In this document: positions 37,231 to 50,060 of the stretch, one piece after another
How the letters are laid out: each line of letters starts with the position of its first letter
Numbering within the stretch: the stretch's first letter is position 1
Origin: Megalopta genalis
Lineage: Eukaryota; Arthropoda; Insecta; Hymenoptera; Halictidae
Length of the DNA: 64,000 nucleotides
Assembly: GCF_051020955.1 (NCBI RefSeq)
Contig: NW_027476165.1
Span: 248,001 to 312,000 of the forward strand
Direction: 5' to 3'
Notes under the pieces: model-generated
What the model was told of the DNA's origin: nothing
The model's input: only the letters and a program-made list of their open reading frames with translations
Databases searched by the model: none
Translations under genes and position numbers: made by a program

Positions 37231-40200
37231 GCCTTCTACTTCGCATTGAGTTGAAGCTAAATCATGTGTTTCGCATGGATTCGAGGCTAACTCGTTTGAT
37301 TCGCATGCAGTTGAAGCTAAATCATGTTTATCACAAGTATCTGAATCTAAACCATCTGTTTCGCATGAATATTAAGCTGAACCATGTGTTTCTCATGAAT
37401 TTGAAACTATATCATGTGTTTCGCATGGATTTGAAGCTAAATCATGTGTCTCGCAGGGATTCGAAGCTAACTCGTTTGTTTCGCCTTCATTTGAAGCTAA
37501 ATCATGTACATGTCAAGTATATGCAGCTAAACCATTTGATTCGCATGGATTAGAAACTAAGCCTTCTACTTCGCATTGATTTGAAGCTAAATCATTTGTT
37601 TCGCGTGGATTTGAAGATAACTCGTTCGATTCGCATGCAGTTGAAGCTAAATCATGTATATCACAATTATTTGAAGCTAAACCATTTGTTTCGCATGGTT
37701 TTGTATCTAAGCCTTCTACTTCGCATTGATTAGAAGCTAAATCATGTGTTCCGCATGAATTTGAAGCTAACTCGTTTGTTTCGCACGCAGTTGACGCTAA
37801 ATTATGTATATCACGATTATTTGAAGCTATTCCATTTGTTTCTCTCGTATTTGAAACTAAGCCATCTACTTCGCATTGATTTGAAGCTGAACCATGTGTT
37901 TCGCTTGCATTTGAAGCTAACTCGTTTGTTTCGCATAGATTTGAAGCTAAATCATGTGTTTCGCATGGATTTGAAGCTAATCCTTCAACTTCGCATTCAT
38001 TTGAAGCTATATCACTTATATTCGCAAGTATTTGAAGGTCAATCATTCGTTTCGCATGGATTTGAAGCTAATCCTTCTACTTCGGATTGTTTTGAAGCTA
38101 AATCATGTGTTTCGCATGGATTTGTAGCTAACTCGTTTGTTTCGCACGCAGTTGACGCTAAATCCTGTATATCACGATTGTTTGAAGCAGTTCCATTTGA
38201 TTCGCATGGATTTGAAACGAAGCCTTCTGCTTCGCATTGAGTTGAAGCTAAAACATGCATTTCGCATGTATTTGAAGCTAACTCGTTTTTTTCGCCTGCA
38301 TTTGGAGCTATATCACTTATATTCGCAAGTATTTGAAGGTCAATCATTCGTTTCGCATGGATTTGAAGCTAATCCTTCTACTTCGCATTCATTTGAAGCT
38401 AAATCATGCGTTTCGCACGGATTTGTAGCTAACTCGTTTGATTCGCCTGCATTTCAAGCTATATCACTTATATGGCAAGTGTTTGAAGCTAAATCATTTG
38501 TGTCGCATGGGTTTGAATCTAAGCCTTCTACTTCGCATTGATTTGAAGCTAAATCGTGTGATTCGCTTGGATTTGAAGATAACTCGTTCGATTCGCATGC
38601 AGTTGAAGCTAAATCATGTATATCACAATTATTTGAAGCTAAACCATTTGTTTCGCATGGATTTGAAACTAAGCGTTCTACTTCGCATTGAGTTGAAGCT
38701 AAACCATTTGTTTCGCATGGTTTTGTATCTAAGCCTTCTACTTCGCATTGATTAGAAGCTAAATCGTGTGTTCCGCATGAATTTGAAGCTAACTCGTTTG
38801 TTTCGCACGCAGTTGACGCTAAATTATGTATATCACGATTATTTGAAGCTATTCCATTTGTTTCTCACGTATTTGAAACTAAGCCTTCTACTTCGCATTG
38901 ATTTGAAGCTGAATCATGTGTTTCGCTTGCATTTGAAGCTAACTCGTTTGTTTCGCATAGATTTGAAGCTAAATCATGTGTTTCGCATAGATTTGAAGCT
39001 AGCTCGTTTGTTTCGCCTGCATTTGAAGCTACATTACTTCTATTCGAAAGTATTTGATGATAAATCATTCGTTTCGCATGGATTTGAAGCTAATCCTTCA
39101 ACTTCGCATTCATTTGAAGCTAAATCAAGCGTTTCGCATGGATTTGAAGCTATATCACTTATATTCGCAAGTATTTGAAGGTCAATCATTCGTTTCGCAT
39201 GGATTTGAAGCTAATCCTTCTACTTCGGATTGTTTTGAAGCTAAATCATGTGTTTCGCATGGATTTGTAGCTAACTCGTTTGTTTCGCACGCAGTTGACG
39301 CTAAATCGTGTATATCACGATTATTTGAAGCAATTCCATTTGATTCGCATGGATTTGAAACGAAGCCTTCTGCTTCGCATTGAGTTGAAGCTAAATCATG
39401 TGTTTCGCTTGGATTTGAAGATAACTCGTTCGATTCGCATGCAGTTGAAGCTAAATCATGTATATCACAATTATTTGAAGCTAAACCATTTGTTTCGCAT
39501 TGTTTTGTATCTAAGCCTTCTACTTCGCATTGATTAGAAGCTAAATCATGTGTTCCGCATGGATTTGAAGCTAACTCGATTGTTTCGCCTGCATTTGAAG
39601 CTATATCACTTATATTCGCAAGTATTTGAAGGTCAATCATTCGTTTCGCATGGATTTGAAGCTAATCCTTCTACTTCGCATTCATTTGAACCTAAATCAT
39701 GCGTTTCGCATGGATTTCAAGCTATATCACTTATATTCGCAAGTATTTGAAGTTCAATCATTCGTTTCGCATCGATTCGAAACAAATCCTTCTACTTCGG
39801 ATTGTTTTGAAGCTAAATCATGTGTTTCGCATGGATTTGTAGCTAAGTCGTTTGATTCGCCTGCATTTGAAGCTATATCACTTATATGGCAAGTGTTTGA
39901 AGCTAAATCATTTGTGTCGCATGGGTTTGAAGCTAAGCCTTCTACTTCGGATGGATTTGAAGCTAAATCATGCGTTTCACTTGGATTTAAAACTAACTTG
40001 TTTGTTTCGCATGCAGTTGAAACTAAATCATGTATATCACAAGTATTTGAAGCTGAACCATTTGTTTCGCATGAATATTAAGCTAAACCATGTGTTTCGA
40101 ATGAATTTGAAGCTAAATCATGTGTTTCGCAGGGATTCGAGGCTAACTCGTTTGATTCGCATGCAGTTGAAGCTAAATCATGTTTATCACAAGTATCTGA

Positions 40201-41890
40201 ATCTAAACCATCTGTTTCGCATGAATATTAAGCTGAACCATGTGTTTCTCATGAATTTGAAACTATATCATGTGTTTCGCATGGATTTGAAGCTAAATCA
40301 TGTGTCTCGCAGGGATTCGAAGCTAACTCGTTTGTTTCGCCTTCATTTGAAGCTAAATCATGTACATGTCAAGTATATGCAGCTAAACCATTTGATTCGC
40401 ATGGATTAGAAACTATGCCTTCTACTTCGCATTGATTTGAAGCTAAATCATGTGTTTCGCTTGGATTTGAAGATAACTCGTTCGATTCGCATGCAGTTGA
40501 AGCTAAATCATGTATATCACAATTATTTGAAGCTAAACCATTTGTTTCGCATGGTTTTGTATCTAAGCCTTCTACTTCGCATTGATTAGAAGCTAAATCA
40601 TGTGTTCCGCATGAATTTGAAGCTAACTCGTTTGTTTCGCACGCAGTTGACGCTAAATTATGTATATCACGATTATTTGAAGCTATTCCATTTGTTTCTC
40701 TCGTATTTGAAACTAAGCCATCTACTTCGCATTGATTTGAAGCTGAATCATGTGTTTCGCTTGCATTTGAAGCTAACTCGTTTGTTTCGCATAGATTTGA
40801 AGCTAAATCATGTGTTTCGCATAGATTTGAAGCTAGCTCGTTTGTTTCGCCTGCATTTGAAGCTACATTACTTCTATTCGAAAGTATTTGATGATAAATC
40901 ATTCGTTTCGCATGGATTTGAAGCTAATCCTTCAACTTCGCATTCATTTGAAGCTAAATCAAGCGTTTCGCATGGATTTGAAGCTATATCACTTATATTC
41001 GCAAGTATTTGAAGGTCAATCATTCGTTTCGCATGGATTTGAAGCTAATCCTTCTACTTCGCATTCATTTGAAGCTAAATCATGCGTTTCGCACGGATTT
41101 GTAGCTAACTCGTTTGATTCGCCTGCATTTCAAGCTATATCACTTATATGGCAAGTGTTTGAAGCTAAATCATTTGTGTCGCATGGGTTTGAAGCTAAGC
41201 CTTCTACTTCGGATGGATTTGAAGCTAAATCATGCGTTTCGCTTGGATTTAAAACTAACTTGTTTGTTTCGCATGCAGTTGAAACTAAATCATGTATATC
41301 ACAAGTATTTGAAGCTGAACCATTTGTTTCGCATGAATATTAAGCTAAACCATGTGTTTCGAATGAATTTGAAGCTAAATCATGTATTTCGCATGCATTT
41401 GAAGCTAACTCGTTTTCTTCGCCTGCATTTGATGCTAAATCATGTATATCACAGGTATTTGAAGCTAAACCATTTGTTTCGCATGGATTCGAAGATAAGC
41501 CTTCTACTTCGCATTGATTTGAAGCGAAATCATGTGTATGGCTTGGATTTGAAGCTAAACCTTCTATATCGCATTGATTTGAAGTTAAATCAAGTGTTTC
41601 ACATGGATTTGAAGCTAACTCGTTTGTTTCGCATGCAGTTGAAACTAAATCATGTATATCACAAGTATTTGAAGCTAAACCATTTGTTCCGCATGGATTC
41701 GAAGACAATCCTTCTACTTCGCATTGATTTAAAGCAAAATCATGTGTTTCACATGGATTTGAAGCTAACTCATTTGTTTCGCATGCAGTTGAAGCTGTAT
41801 CATGTATATCACAGGTATCTGAAGCTAAACATTAGTTTCGCATGGATTCGAAGATAAGCCTTCTACTTCGCATTGATTTGAAGCTAAATC
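37230..41890 (+). repeat. Domain C, rearranged copies of the 3.3-kb unit
   Basis: Pieces of the 3337-bp unit recur here with shifting offsets relative to copy 2: 38137 with 34380 (3757), 38768 with 35161 (3607) and 39626 with 36320 (3306). The steps of 150 and about 300 bp between offsets are loss or gain of whole 150-bp or 300-bp groups. The module at 37265-38046 recurs at 40125-40902 (offset 2856). Satellite only. Confidence 0.75.
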
Positions 41891-44800
41891 ATGTGTTTGG
41901 CATGGATTTGCAGCTAACTCGTTTGCTTCGTCTACATTTGAAGCTGTATCACTTATATTCGCAAGCATTTGGAGCTCAATCATTCGTTTCGCATGGGTTT
42001 GAAGCTAAGCCTTCTACTTGGCATTGATTTGAAGCAAAATCATGTGTTTGGTATGGATTTGAAGCTAACTCGTTTGTTTCCCATGCAGTCGAAGATAAAT
42101 CATGTATATCACAGGTATTTGAAGCTAAAACATTTCATTCGCATGGATTCAAAGATCAGCCTTCTGCTTCGCATTGATTTGAAGCTAAATCATGTGTTTA
42201 GCATTGATTTGAAGCTAACTCGTTTGTTTCGCATGCAGTTGAAGCTAAATCATGTACATGTCAAGTATATGCAGCTAAACCATTTGATTCGCATGGTTTT
42301 GTATCTAAGCCTTCTACTTCGCATTGATTAGAAGCTAAATCATGTGTTCCGCATGAATTTGAAGCTAACTCGTTTGTTTCGCACGCAGTTGACGCTAAAT
42401 TATGTATATCACGATTATTTGAAGCTATTCCATTTGTTTCTCACGTATTTGAAACTAAGCCTTCTACTTCGCATTGATTTGAAGCTGAATCATGTGTTTC
42501 GCTTGCATTTGAAGCTAACTCGTTTGTTTCGCATAGATTTGAAGCTAAATCATGTGTTTCGCATGGATTTGAAGCTAATCCTTCAACTTCGCATTCATTT
42601 GAAGCTATATCACTTATATTCGCAAGTATTTGAAGGTCAATCATTCGTTTCGCATGGATTTGAAGCTAATCCTTCTGCTTCGGATTGTTTTGAAGCTAAA
42701 TCATATGTTTCGCATGGATTTGTAGCTAACTCGTTTGTTTCGCACGCAGTTGACGCTAAATCCTGTATATCACGATTGTTTGAAGCAGTTCCATTTGATT
42801 CGCATGGATTTGAAACGAAGCCTTCTGCTTCGCATTGAGTTGAAGCTAAAACATGCATTTCGCATGGATTTGAAGCTAACTCGTTTTTTTCGCCTGCATT
42901 TGGAGCTATATCACTTATATTCGCAAGTATTTGAAGGTCAATCATTCGTTTCGCATGGATTTGAAGCTAATCCTTCTACTTCGCATTCATTTGAAGCTAA
43001 ATCATGCGTTTCGCACGGATTTGTAGCTAACTCGTTTGATTCGCCTGCATTTCAAGCTATATCACTTATATGGCAAGTGTTCGAAGCTAAATCATTTGTG
43101 TCGCATGGGTTTGAATCTAAGCCTTCTACTTCGCATTGATTTGAAGCTAAATCATGTGATTCGCTTGGATTTGAAGATAACTCGTTCGATTCGCATGCAG
43201 TTGAAGCTAAATCATGTATATCACAATTATTTGAAGCTAAACCATTTGTTTCGCATGGTTTTGTATCTAAGCCTTCTACTTCGCATTGATTAGAAGCTAA
43301 ATCATGTGTTCCGCATGGATTTGAAGCTAACTCGTTTGTTTCGCACGCAGTTGACGCTAAATTATGTATATCACGATTATTTGAAGCTATTCCATTTGAT
43401 TCGCATGGATTTGAAACTAAGCGTTCTACTTCGCATTGAGTTGAAGCTAAACCATTTGTTTCGCATGGTTTTGTATCTAAGCCTTCAACTTCGCATTGAT
43501 TAGAAGCTAAATCGTGTGTTCCGCATGAATTTGAAGCTAACTCGTTTGTTTCGCACGCAGTTGACGCTAAATTATGTATATCACGATTATTTGAAGCTAT
43601 TCCATTTGTTTCTCACGTATTTGAAACTAAGCCTTCTACTTCGCATTGATTTGAAGCTGAATCATGTGTTTCGCTTGCATTTGAAGCTAACTCGTTTGTT
43701 TCGCATAGATTTGAAGCTAAATCATGTGTTTCGCATAGATTTGAAGCTAGCTCGTTTGTTTCGCCTGCATTTGAAGCTACATTACTTCTATTCGAAAGTA
43801 TTTGATGATAAATCATTCGTTTCGCATGGATTTGAAGCTAATCCTTCAACTTCGCATTCATTTGAAGCTAAATCAAGCGTTTCGCATGGATTTGAAGCTA
43901 TATCACTTATATTCGCAAGTATTTGAAGGTCAATCATTCGTTTCGCATGGATTTGAAGCTAATCCTTCTACTTCGCATTCATTTGAAGCTAAATCATGCG
44001 TTTCGGACGGATTTGTAGCTAACTCGTTTTTATTCGCCTGCATTTCAAGCTATATCACATATATGGCAAGTGTTTGAAGCTAAATCATTTGTGTCGCATG
44101 GGTTTGAAGCTAAGCCTTATACTTCGGATGGATTTGAAGCTAAATCATGCGTTTTCGATAGGATTTAAAACTAACTTGTTTGTTTCGCATGCAGTTGAAA
44201 CTAAATCATGTATATCACAAGTATTTGAAGCTGAACCATTTCTTTCGCATGAATATTAAGCTAAACCATGTGTTTCGAATGAATTTGAAGCTAAATCGTG
44301 TGTTTCGCAGGGATTCGAAGCTAACTCGTTTGTTTCGCCTGCATTTGAAGCTAAATCATGTACATGACAAGTATATGCAGCTAAACCATTTGATTCGCAA
44401 GGATTTGAAACTAAGCCTTCTACTTCGCATTGATTTGAAGCTAAATCATGTGTTCCGCATGGATTTGAAGCTAACTCGATTGTTTCGCCTGCATTTGAAG
44501 CTATATCACTTATATTCGCAAGTATTTGAAGGTCAATCATTCGTTTCGCATGGATTTGAAGCTAATCCTTCTACTTCGCATTCATTTGAACCTAAATCAT
44601 GCGTTTCGCATGGATTTCAAGCTATATCACTTATATTCGCAAGTATTTGAAGTTCAATCATTCGTTTCGCATCGATTCGAAACTTATCCTTCTACTTCGG
44701 ATTGTTTTGAAGCTAAATCATGTGTTTCGCATGGATTTGTAGCTAAGTCGTTTGATTCGCCTGCATTTGAAGCTATATCACTTATATGGCAAGTGTTTGA

Positions 44801-44985
44801 AGCTAAATCATTTGTGTCGCATGGGTTTGAAGCTAAGCCTTCTACTTCGGATGGATTTGAAGCTAAATCATGCGTTTCGCTTGGATTTAAAACTAACTTG
44901 TTTGTTTCGCATGCAGTTGAAACTAAATCATGTATATCACAAGTATTTGAAGCTGAACCATTTGTTTCGCATGAATATTAAGCTA
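41890..44985 (+). repeat. Further copy of the 30.2-33.4 kb block
   Basis: Collinear with about 30200-33440 at an offset of 11692 up to about 44150. There one extra T (gcgttttcgatagg at about 44150-44163) makes it 11693, and near 44440 a net loss of 150 bp brings the offset to 11543. Landmarks: 42344 with 30652, 43036 with 31344, 43802 with 32110 and 44752 with 33209. Confidence 0.83.
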
Positions 44986-47900
44986 AACCATGTGTTTCGA
45001 ATGAATTTGAAGCTAAATCATGTGTTTCGCAGGGATTCGAGGCTAACTCGTTTGATTCGCATGCAGTTGAAGCTAAATCATGTTTATCACAAGTATCTGA
45101 ATCTAAACCATCTGTTTCGCATGAATATTAAGCTGAACCATGTGTTTCTCATGAATTTGAAACTATATCATGTGTTTCGCATGGATTTGAAGCTAAATCA
45201 TGTGTCTCGCAGGGATTCGAAGCTAACTCGTTTGTTTCGCCTTCATTTGAAGCTAAATCATGTACATGTCAAGTATATGCAGCTAAACCATTTGATTCGC
45301 ATGGATTAGAAACTATGCCTTCTACTTCGCATTGATTTGAAGCTAAATCATGTGTTTCGCTTGGATTTGAAGATAACTCGTTCGATTCGCATGCAGTTGA
45401 AGCTAAATCATGTATATCACAATTATTTGAAGCTAAACCATTTGTTTCGCATGGTTTTGTATCTAAGCCTTCTACTTCGCATTGATTAGAAGCTAAATCA
45501 TGTGTTCCGCATGAATTTGAAGCTAACTCGTTTGTTTCGCACGCAGTTGACGCTAAATTATGTATATCACGATTATTTGAAGCTATTCCATTTGTTTCTC
45601 TCGTATTGAAACTAAGCCATCTACTTCGCATTGATTTGAAGCTGAATCATGTGTTTCGCTTGCATTTGAAGCTAACTCGTTTGTTTCGCATAGATTTGAA
45701 GCTAAGTCATGTGTTTCGCATGGATTTGAAGCTAACTCGTTTGTTTCGCCTGCATTTGAAGCTACATTACTTCTATTCGAAAGTATTTGATGATAAATCA
45801 TTCATTTCGCATGGATTTGAAGCTAATCCTACAACTACCATTCATTTGAAGCTAAATCATGCGTTTCGCATGGATTTGAAGCTATATCACTTATATTCGC
45901 AAGTATTTGAAGGTCAATCATTCGTTTCGCATGGATTTGAAGCTAATCCTTCTACTTCGGATTGTTTTGAAGCTAAATCATGTGTTTCGCATGGATTTGT
46001 AGCTAACTCGTTTGTTTCGCACGCAGTTGACGCTAAATCCTGTATATCACGATTGTTTGAAGCAGTTCCATTTGATTCGCATGGATTTGAAACGAAGCCT
46101 TCTGCTTCGCATTGAGTTGAAGCTAAAACATGCATTTCGCATGGATTTGAAGCTAACTCGTTTTTTTAGCCCCTGCATTTGGAGCTATATCACTTATATT
46201 CGCAAGTATTTGAAGGTCAATCATTCGTTTCGCATGGATTTGAAGCTAATCCTTCTACTTCGCATTCATTTGAAGCTAAATCATGCGTTTCGCACGGATT
46301 TGTAGCTAACTCGTTTGATTCGCCTGCATTTCAAGCTATATCACTTATATGGCAAGTGTTTGAAGCTAAATCATTTGTGTCGCATGGGTTTGAATCTAAG
46401 CCTTCTACTTCGCATTGATTTGAAGCTAAATCATGTGATTCGCTTGGATTTGAAGATAACTCGTTCGATTCGCATGCAGTTGAAGCTAAATCATGTATAT
46501 CACAATTATTTGAAGCTAAACCATTTGTTTCGCATGGTTTTGTATCTAAGCCTTCTACTTCGCATTGATTAGAAGCTAAATCATGTGTTCCGCATGGATT
46601 TGAAGCTAACTCGTTTGTTTCGCACGCAGTTGACGCTAAATTATGTATATCACGATTATTTGAAGCTATTCCATTTGATTCGCATGGATTTGAAACTAAG
46701 CGTTCTACTTCGCATTGAGTTGAAGCTAAACCATTTGTTTCGCTTGGTTTTGTATCTAAGCCTTCAACTTCGCATTGATTAGAAGCTAAATCGTGTGTTC
46801 CGCATGAATTTGAAGCTAACTCGTTTGTTTCGCACGCAGTTGACGCTAAATTATGTATATCACGGTTATTTGAAGCTATTCCATTTGTTTCTCACGTATT
46901 TGAAACTAAGCCTTCTACTTCGCATTGATTTGAAGCTGAATCATGTGTTTCGCTTGCTTTTGAAGCTAACTCGTTTGTTTCGCATAGATTTGAAGCTAAA
47001 TCATGTGTTTCGCATAGATTTGAAGCTAGCTCGTTTGTTTCGCCTGCATTTGAAGCTACATTACTTCTATTCGAAAGTATTTGATGATAAATCATTCGTT
47101 TCGCATGGATTTGAAGCTAATCCTTCAACTTCGCATTCATTTGAAGCTAAATCAAGCGTTTCGCATGGATTTGAAGCTATATCACCCATATTCGCAAGTA
47201 TTTGAAGGTCAATCATTCGTTTCGCATGGATTTGAAGCTAATCCTTCTACTTCGGATTGTTTTGAAGCTAAATCATGTGTTTCGCATGGATTTGTAGCTA
47301 ACTCGTTTGTTTCGCACGCAGTTGACGCTAAATCGTGTATATCGCGATTATTTGAAGCAATTCCATTTGATTCGCATGGATTTGAAACGAAGCCTTCTGC
47401 TTCGCATTGAGTTGAAGCTAAAACATGCATTTCGCATGGATTTGAAGCTAACTCGTTTTTTTCGCCTGCATTTGGAGCTATATCACTTATATCGCAATTA
47501 TCCGAAAATAAATCATTTGTTTCTCATGTATTTGTAGCTAAGCATTCCACTTCGCATTGATTTGAAGTTAAATCATGTGCTTCCCCTGGATTTGAAGCTA
47601 ACTCGCTTGTTTCACATGCAGTTGAAGCTAAATCATGTATATCACATGTATTTGATGCTAAACCATATGTTTCTCTTGGATTTGAAGCTAACTCGTATGT
47701 TTCGCGTGCAGTTGAAGCTAAATCATGTATTTAACAAGTATTTGAACCCAAACCATTTGTTTCGCATGGATTTGAAGCTGAACCTTCTACATCGCATTGA
47801 TTTGAGCTAAATCATTTGTTTCGCTTGTATTCGAAGCTAACTCGCTTGCTTCGCATGCAGTGGAAGCTTAATTATGTATATCACAAGTATTTGAAGCTGA

Positions 47901-50060
47901 ACCATTTGTTTCGCATGAATATTAAGCTAAACCATGTGTTTCGAATGAATTTGAAGCTAAATCATGTGTTTCGCAGTGATTCGAAGCTAACTCGTTTGTT
48001 TCGCCTGCATTTGAAGCTAAATCATGTACATGACAAGTGTATGCAGCTAAACCATTTGATTCGCATGGATTTGAAACTAAGCCATCTACTTCGCATTGAT
48101 TTGAAGCTAAATCATGTGTTTCGCTTGGATTTGAAGACAACTCGTTCGATTCGCATGCAGTTGAAGCTAAATCATGTATATCACAATTATTTGAAGCTAA
48201 ACCATTTGTTTCGCATGGTTTTGTATCTAAGCCTTCTACTTCGCATTGATTAGAAGCAAAATCATGTGTTCCGCATGGATTTGAAGCTAACTCGTTTGTT
48301 TCGCCTGCATTTGAAGCTATATCACTTATATTCGCAAGTATTTGAAGGTCAATCATTCGTTTCGCATGGATTTGAAGCTAATCCTTCTACTTCGCATTCA
48401 TTTGAACCTAAATCATGCGTTTCGCATGGATTTCAAGCTATATCACTTATATTCGCAAGTATTTGAAGTTCAATCATTCGTTTCGCATCGATTCGAAACT
48501 AATCCTTCTACTTCGGATTGTTTTGAAGCTAAATCATGTGTTTCGCATGGATTTGTAGCTAAGTCGTTTGATTCGCCTGCATTTCAAGCTATATCACTTA
48601 TATGGCAAGTGTTTGAAGCTAAATCATTTGTGTCGCATGGGATTGAAGCTAAGCCTTCTACTTCGGATGGATTTGAAGCTAAATCATGCGTTTCGCTTGG
48701 ATTTAAAACTAACTTGTTTGTTTCGCATGCAGTTGAAACTAAATCATGTATATCACAAGTATTTGAAGCTGAACCATTTGTTTCGCATGAATATTAAGCT
48801 AAACCATGTGTTTCGAATGAATTTGAAGCTAAATCATGTGTTTCGCAGGGATTCGAAGCTAACTCGTTTGTTTCGCCTGCATTTGAAGCTAAATCATGTA
48901 CATGACAAGTATATGCAGCTAAACCATTTGATTCGCATGGATTTGAAACTAAGCCTTCTACTTCGCATTGATTTGAAGCTAAATCATGTGTTTCGCTTGG
49001 ATTTGAAGATAACTCGTTCGATTCGCATGCAGTTGAAGCTAAATCATGTATATCACAATTATTTGAAGCTTAACCATTTGTTTCGCATGGTTTTGTATCT
49101 AAGCCTTCTACTTCGCATTGATTAGAAGATAAATCATGTGTTCCGCATGAATTTGAAGCTAACTCGTTTGTTTCGCACGCAGTTGACGCTAAATTATGTA
49201 TATCACGATTATTTGAAGCTATTCCATTTGATTCGCATGGATTTGAAACTAAGCCTTCTACTTCGCATTGAGTTGAAGCTAAATCATGTGTTTCGCATGG
49301 ATTCGTGGCTAACTCGTTTGATTCGCATGCAGTTGAAGCTAAATCATGTTTATCACAAGTATCTGAATCTAAACCATCTGTTTCGCATGAATATTAAGCT
49401 GAACCATGTGTTTCTCATGAATTTGAAACTATATCATGTGTTTAGCATGGATTTGAAGCTAAATCATGTGTTTCGCAGGGATTCGAAGCTAACTCGTTTG
49501 TTTCGCCTTCATTTGAAGCTAAATCATGTACATGTCAAGTATATGCAGCTAAACCATTTGATTCGCATGGATTTGAAACTAAGCCTTCTACTTCGCATTG
49601 ATTTGAAGCTAAATCATGTGTTTCGCTTGGATTTGAAGATAACTCGTTCGATTCGCATGCAGTTGAAGCTAAATCATGTATATCACAATTATTTGAAGCT
49701 AAACCATTTGTTTCGCATGGTTTTGTATCTAAGCCTTCTACTTCGCATTGATTAGAAGCTAAATCATGTGTTCCGCATGAATTTGAAGCTAACTCGTTTG
49801 TTTCGCACGCAGTTGACGCTAAATTATGTATATCACGATTATTTGAAGCTATTCCATTTGTTTCTCTCGTATTTGAACCTAAGCCTTCTACTTCGCATTG
49901 ATTTGAAGCTGAATCATGTGTTTCGCTTGCATTTGAAGCTAACTCGTTTGTTTTGCATAGATTTGAAGCTAAGTCATGTGTTTCGCATGGATTTGAAGCT
50001 AGCTCGTTTGTTTCGCCTGCATTTGAAGCTACATTACTTCTATTCGAAAGTATTTGATGA
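44985..50060 (+). repeat. Domain C, right part
   Basis: 46315-47160 matches 43036-43880 (offset 3279). 47562-47760 resembles 28025-28220. 48342-49130 matches 32983-33770 (offset 15359). 49290-50068 is the fifth copy of the 0.8-kb module. Small defects include a lost T at about 45605 (ctcgtattgaaac) and tttagcccctgc for tttcgcctgc at about 46166-46176. No gene seen. Confidence 0.75.
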
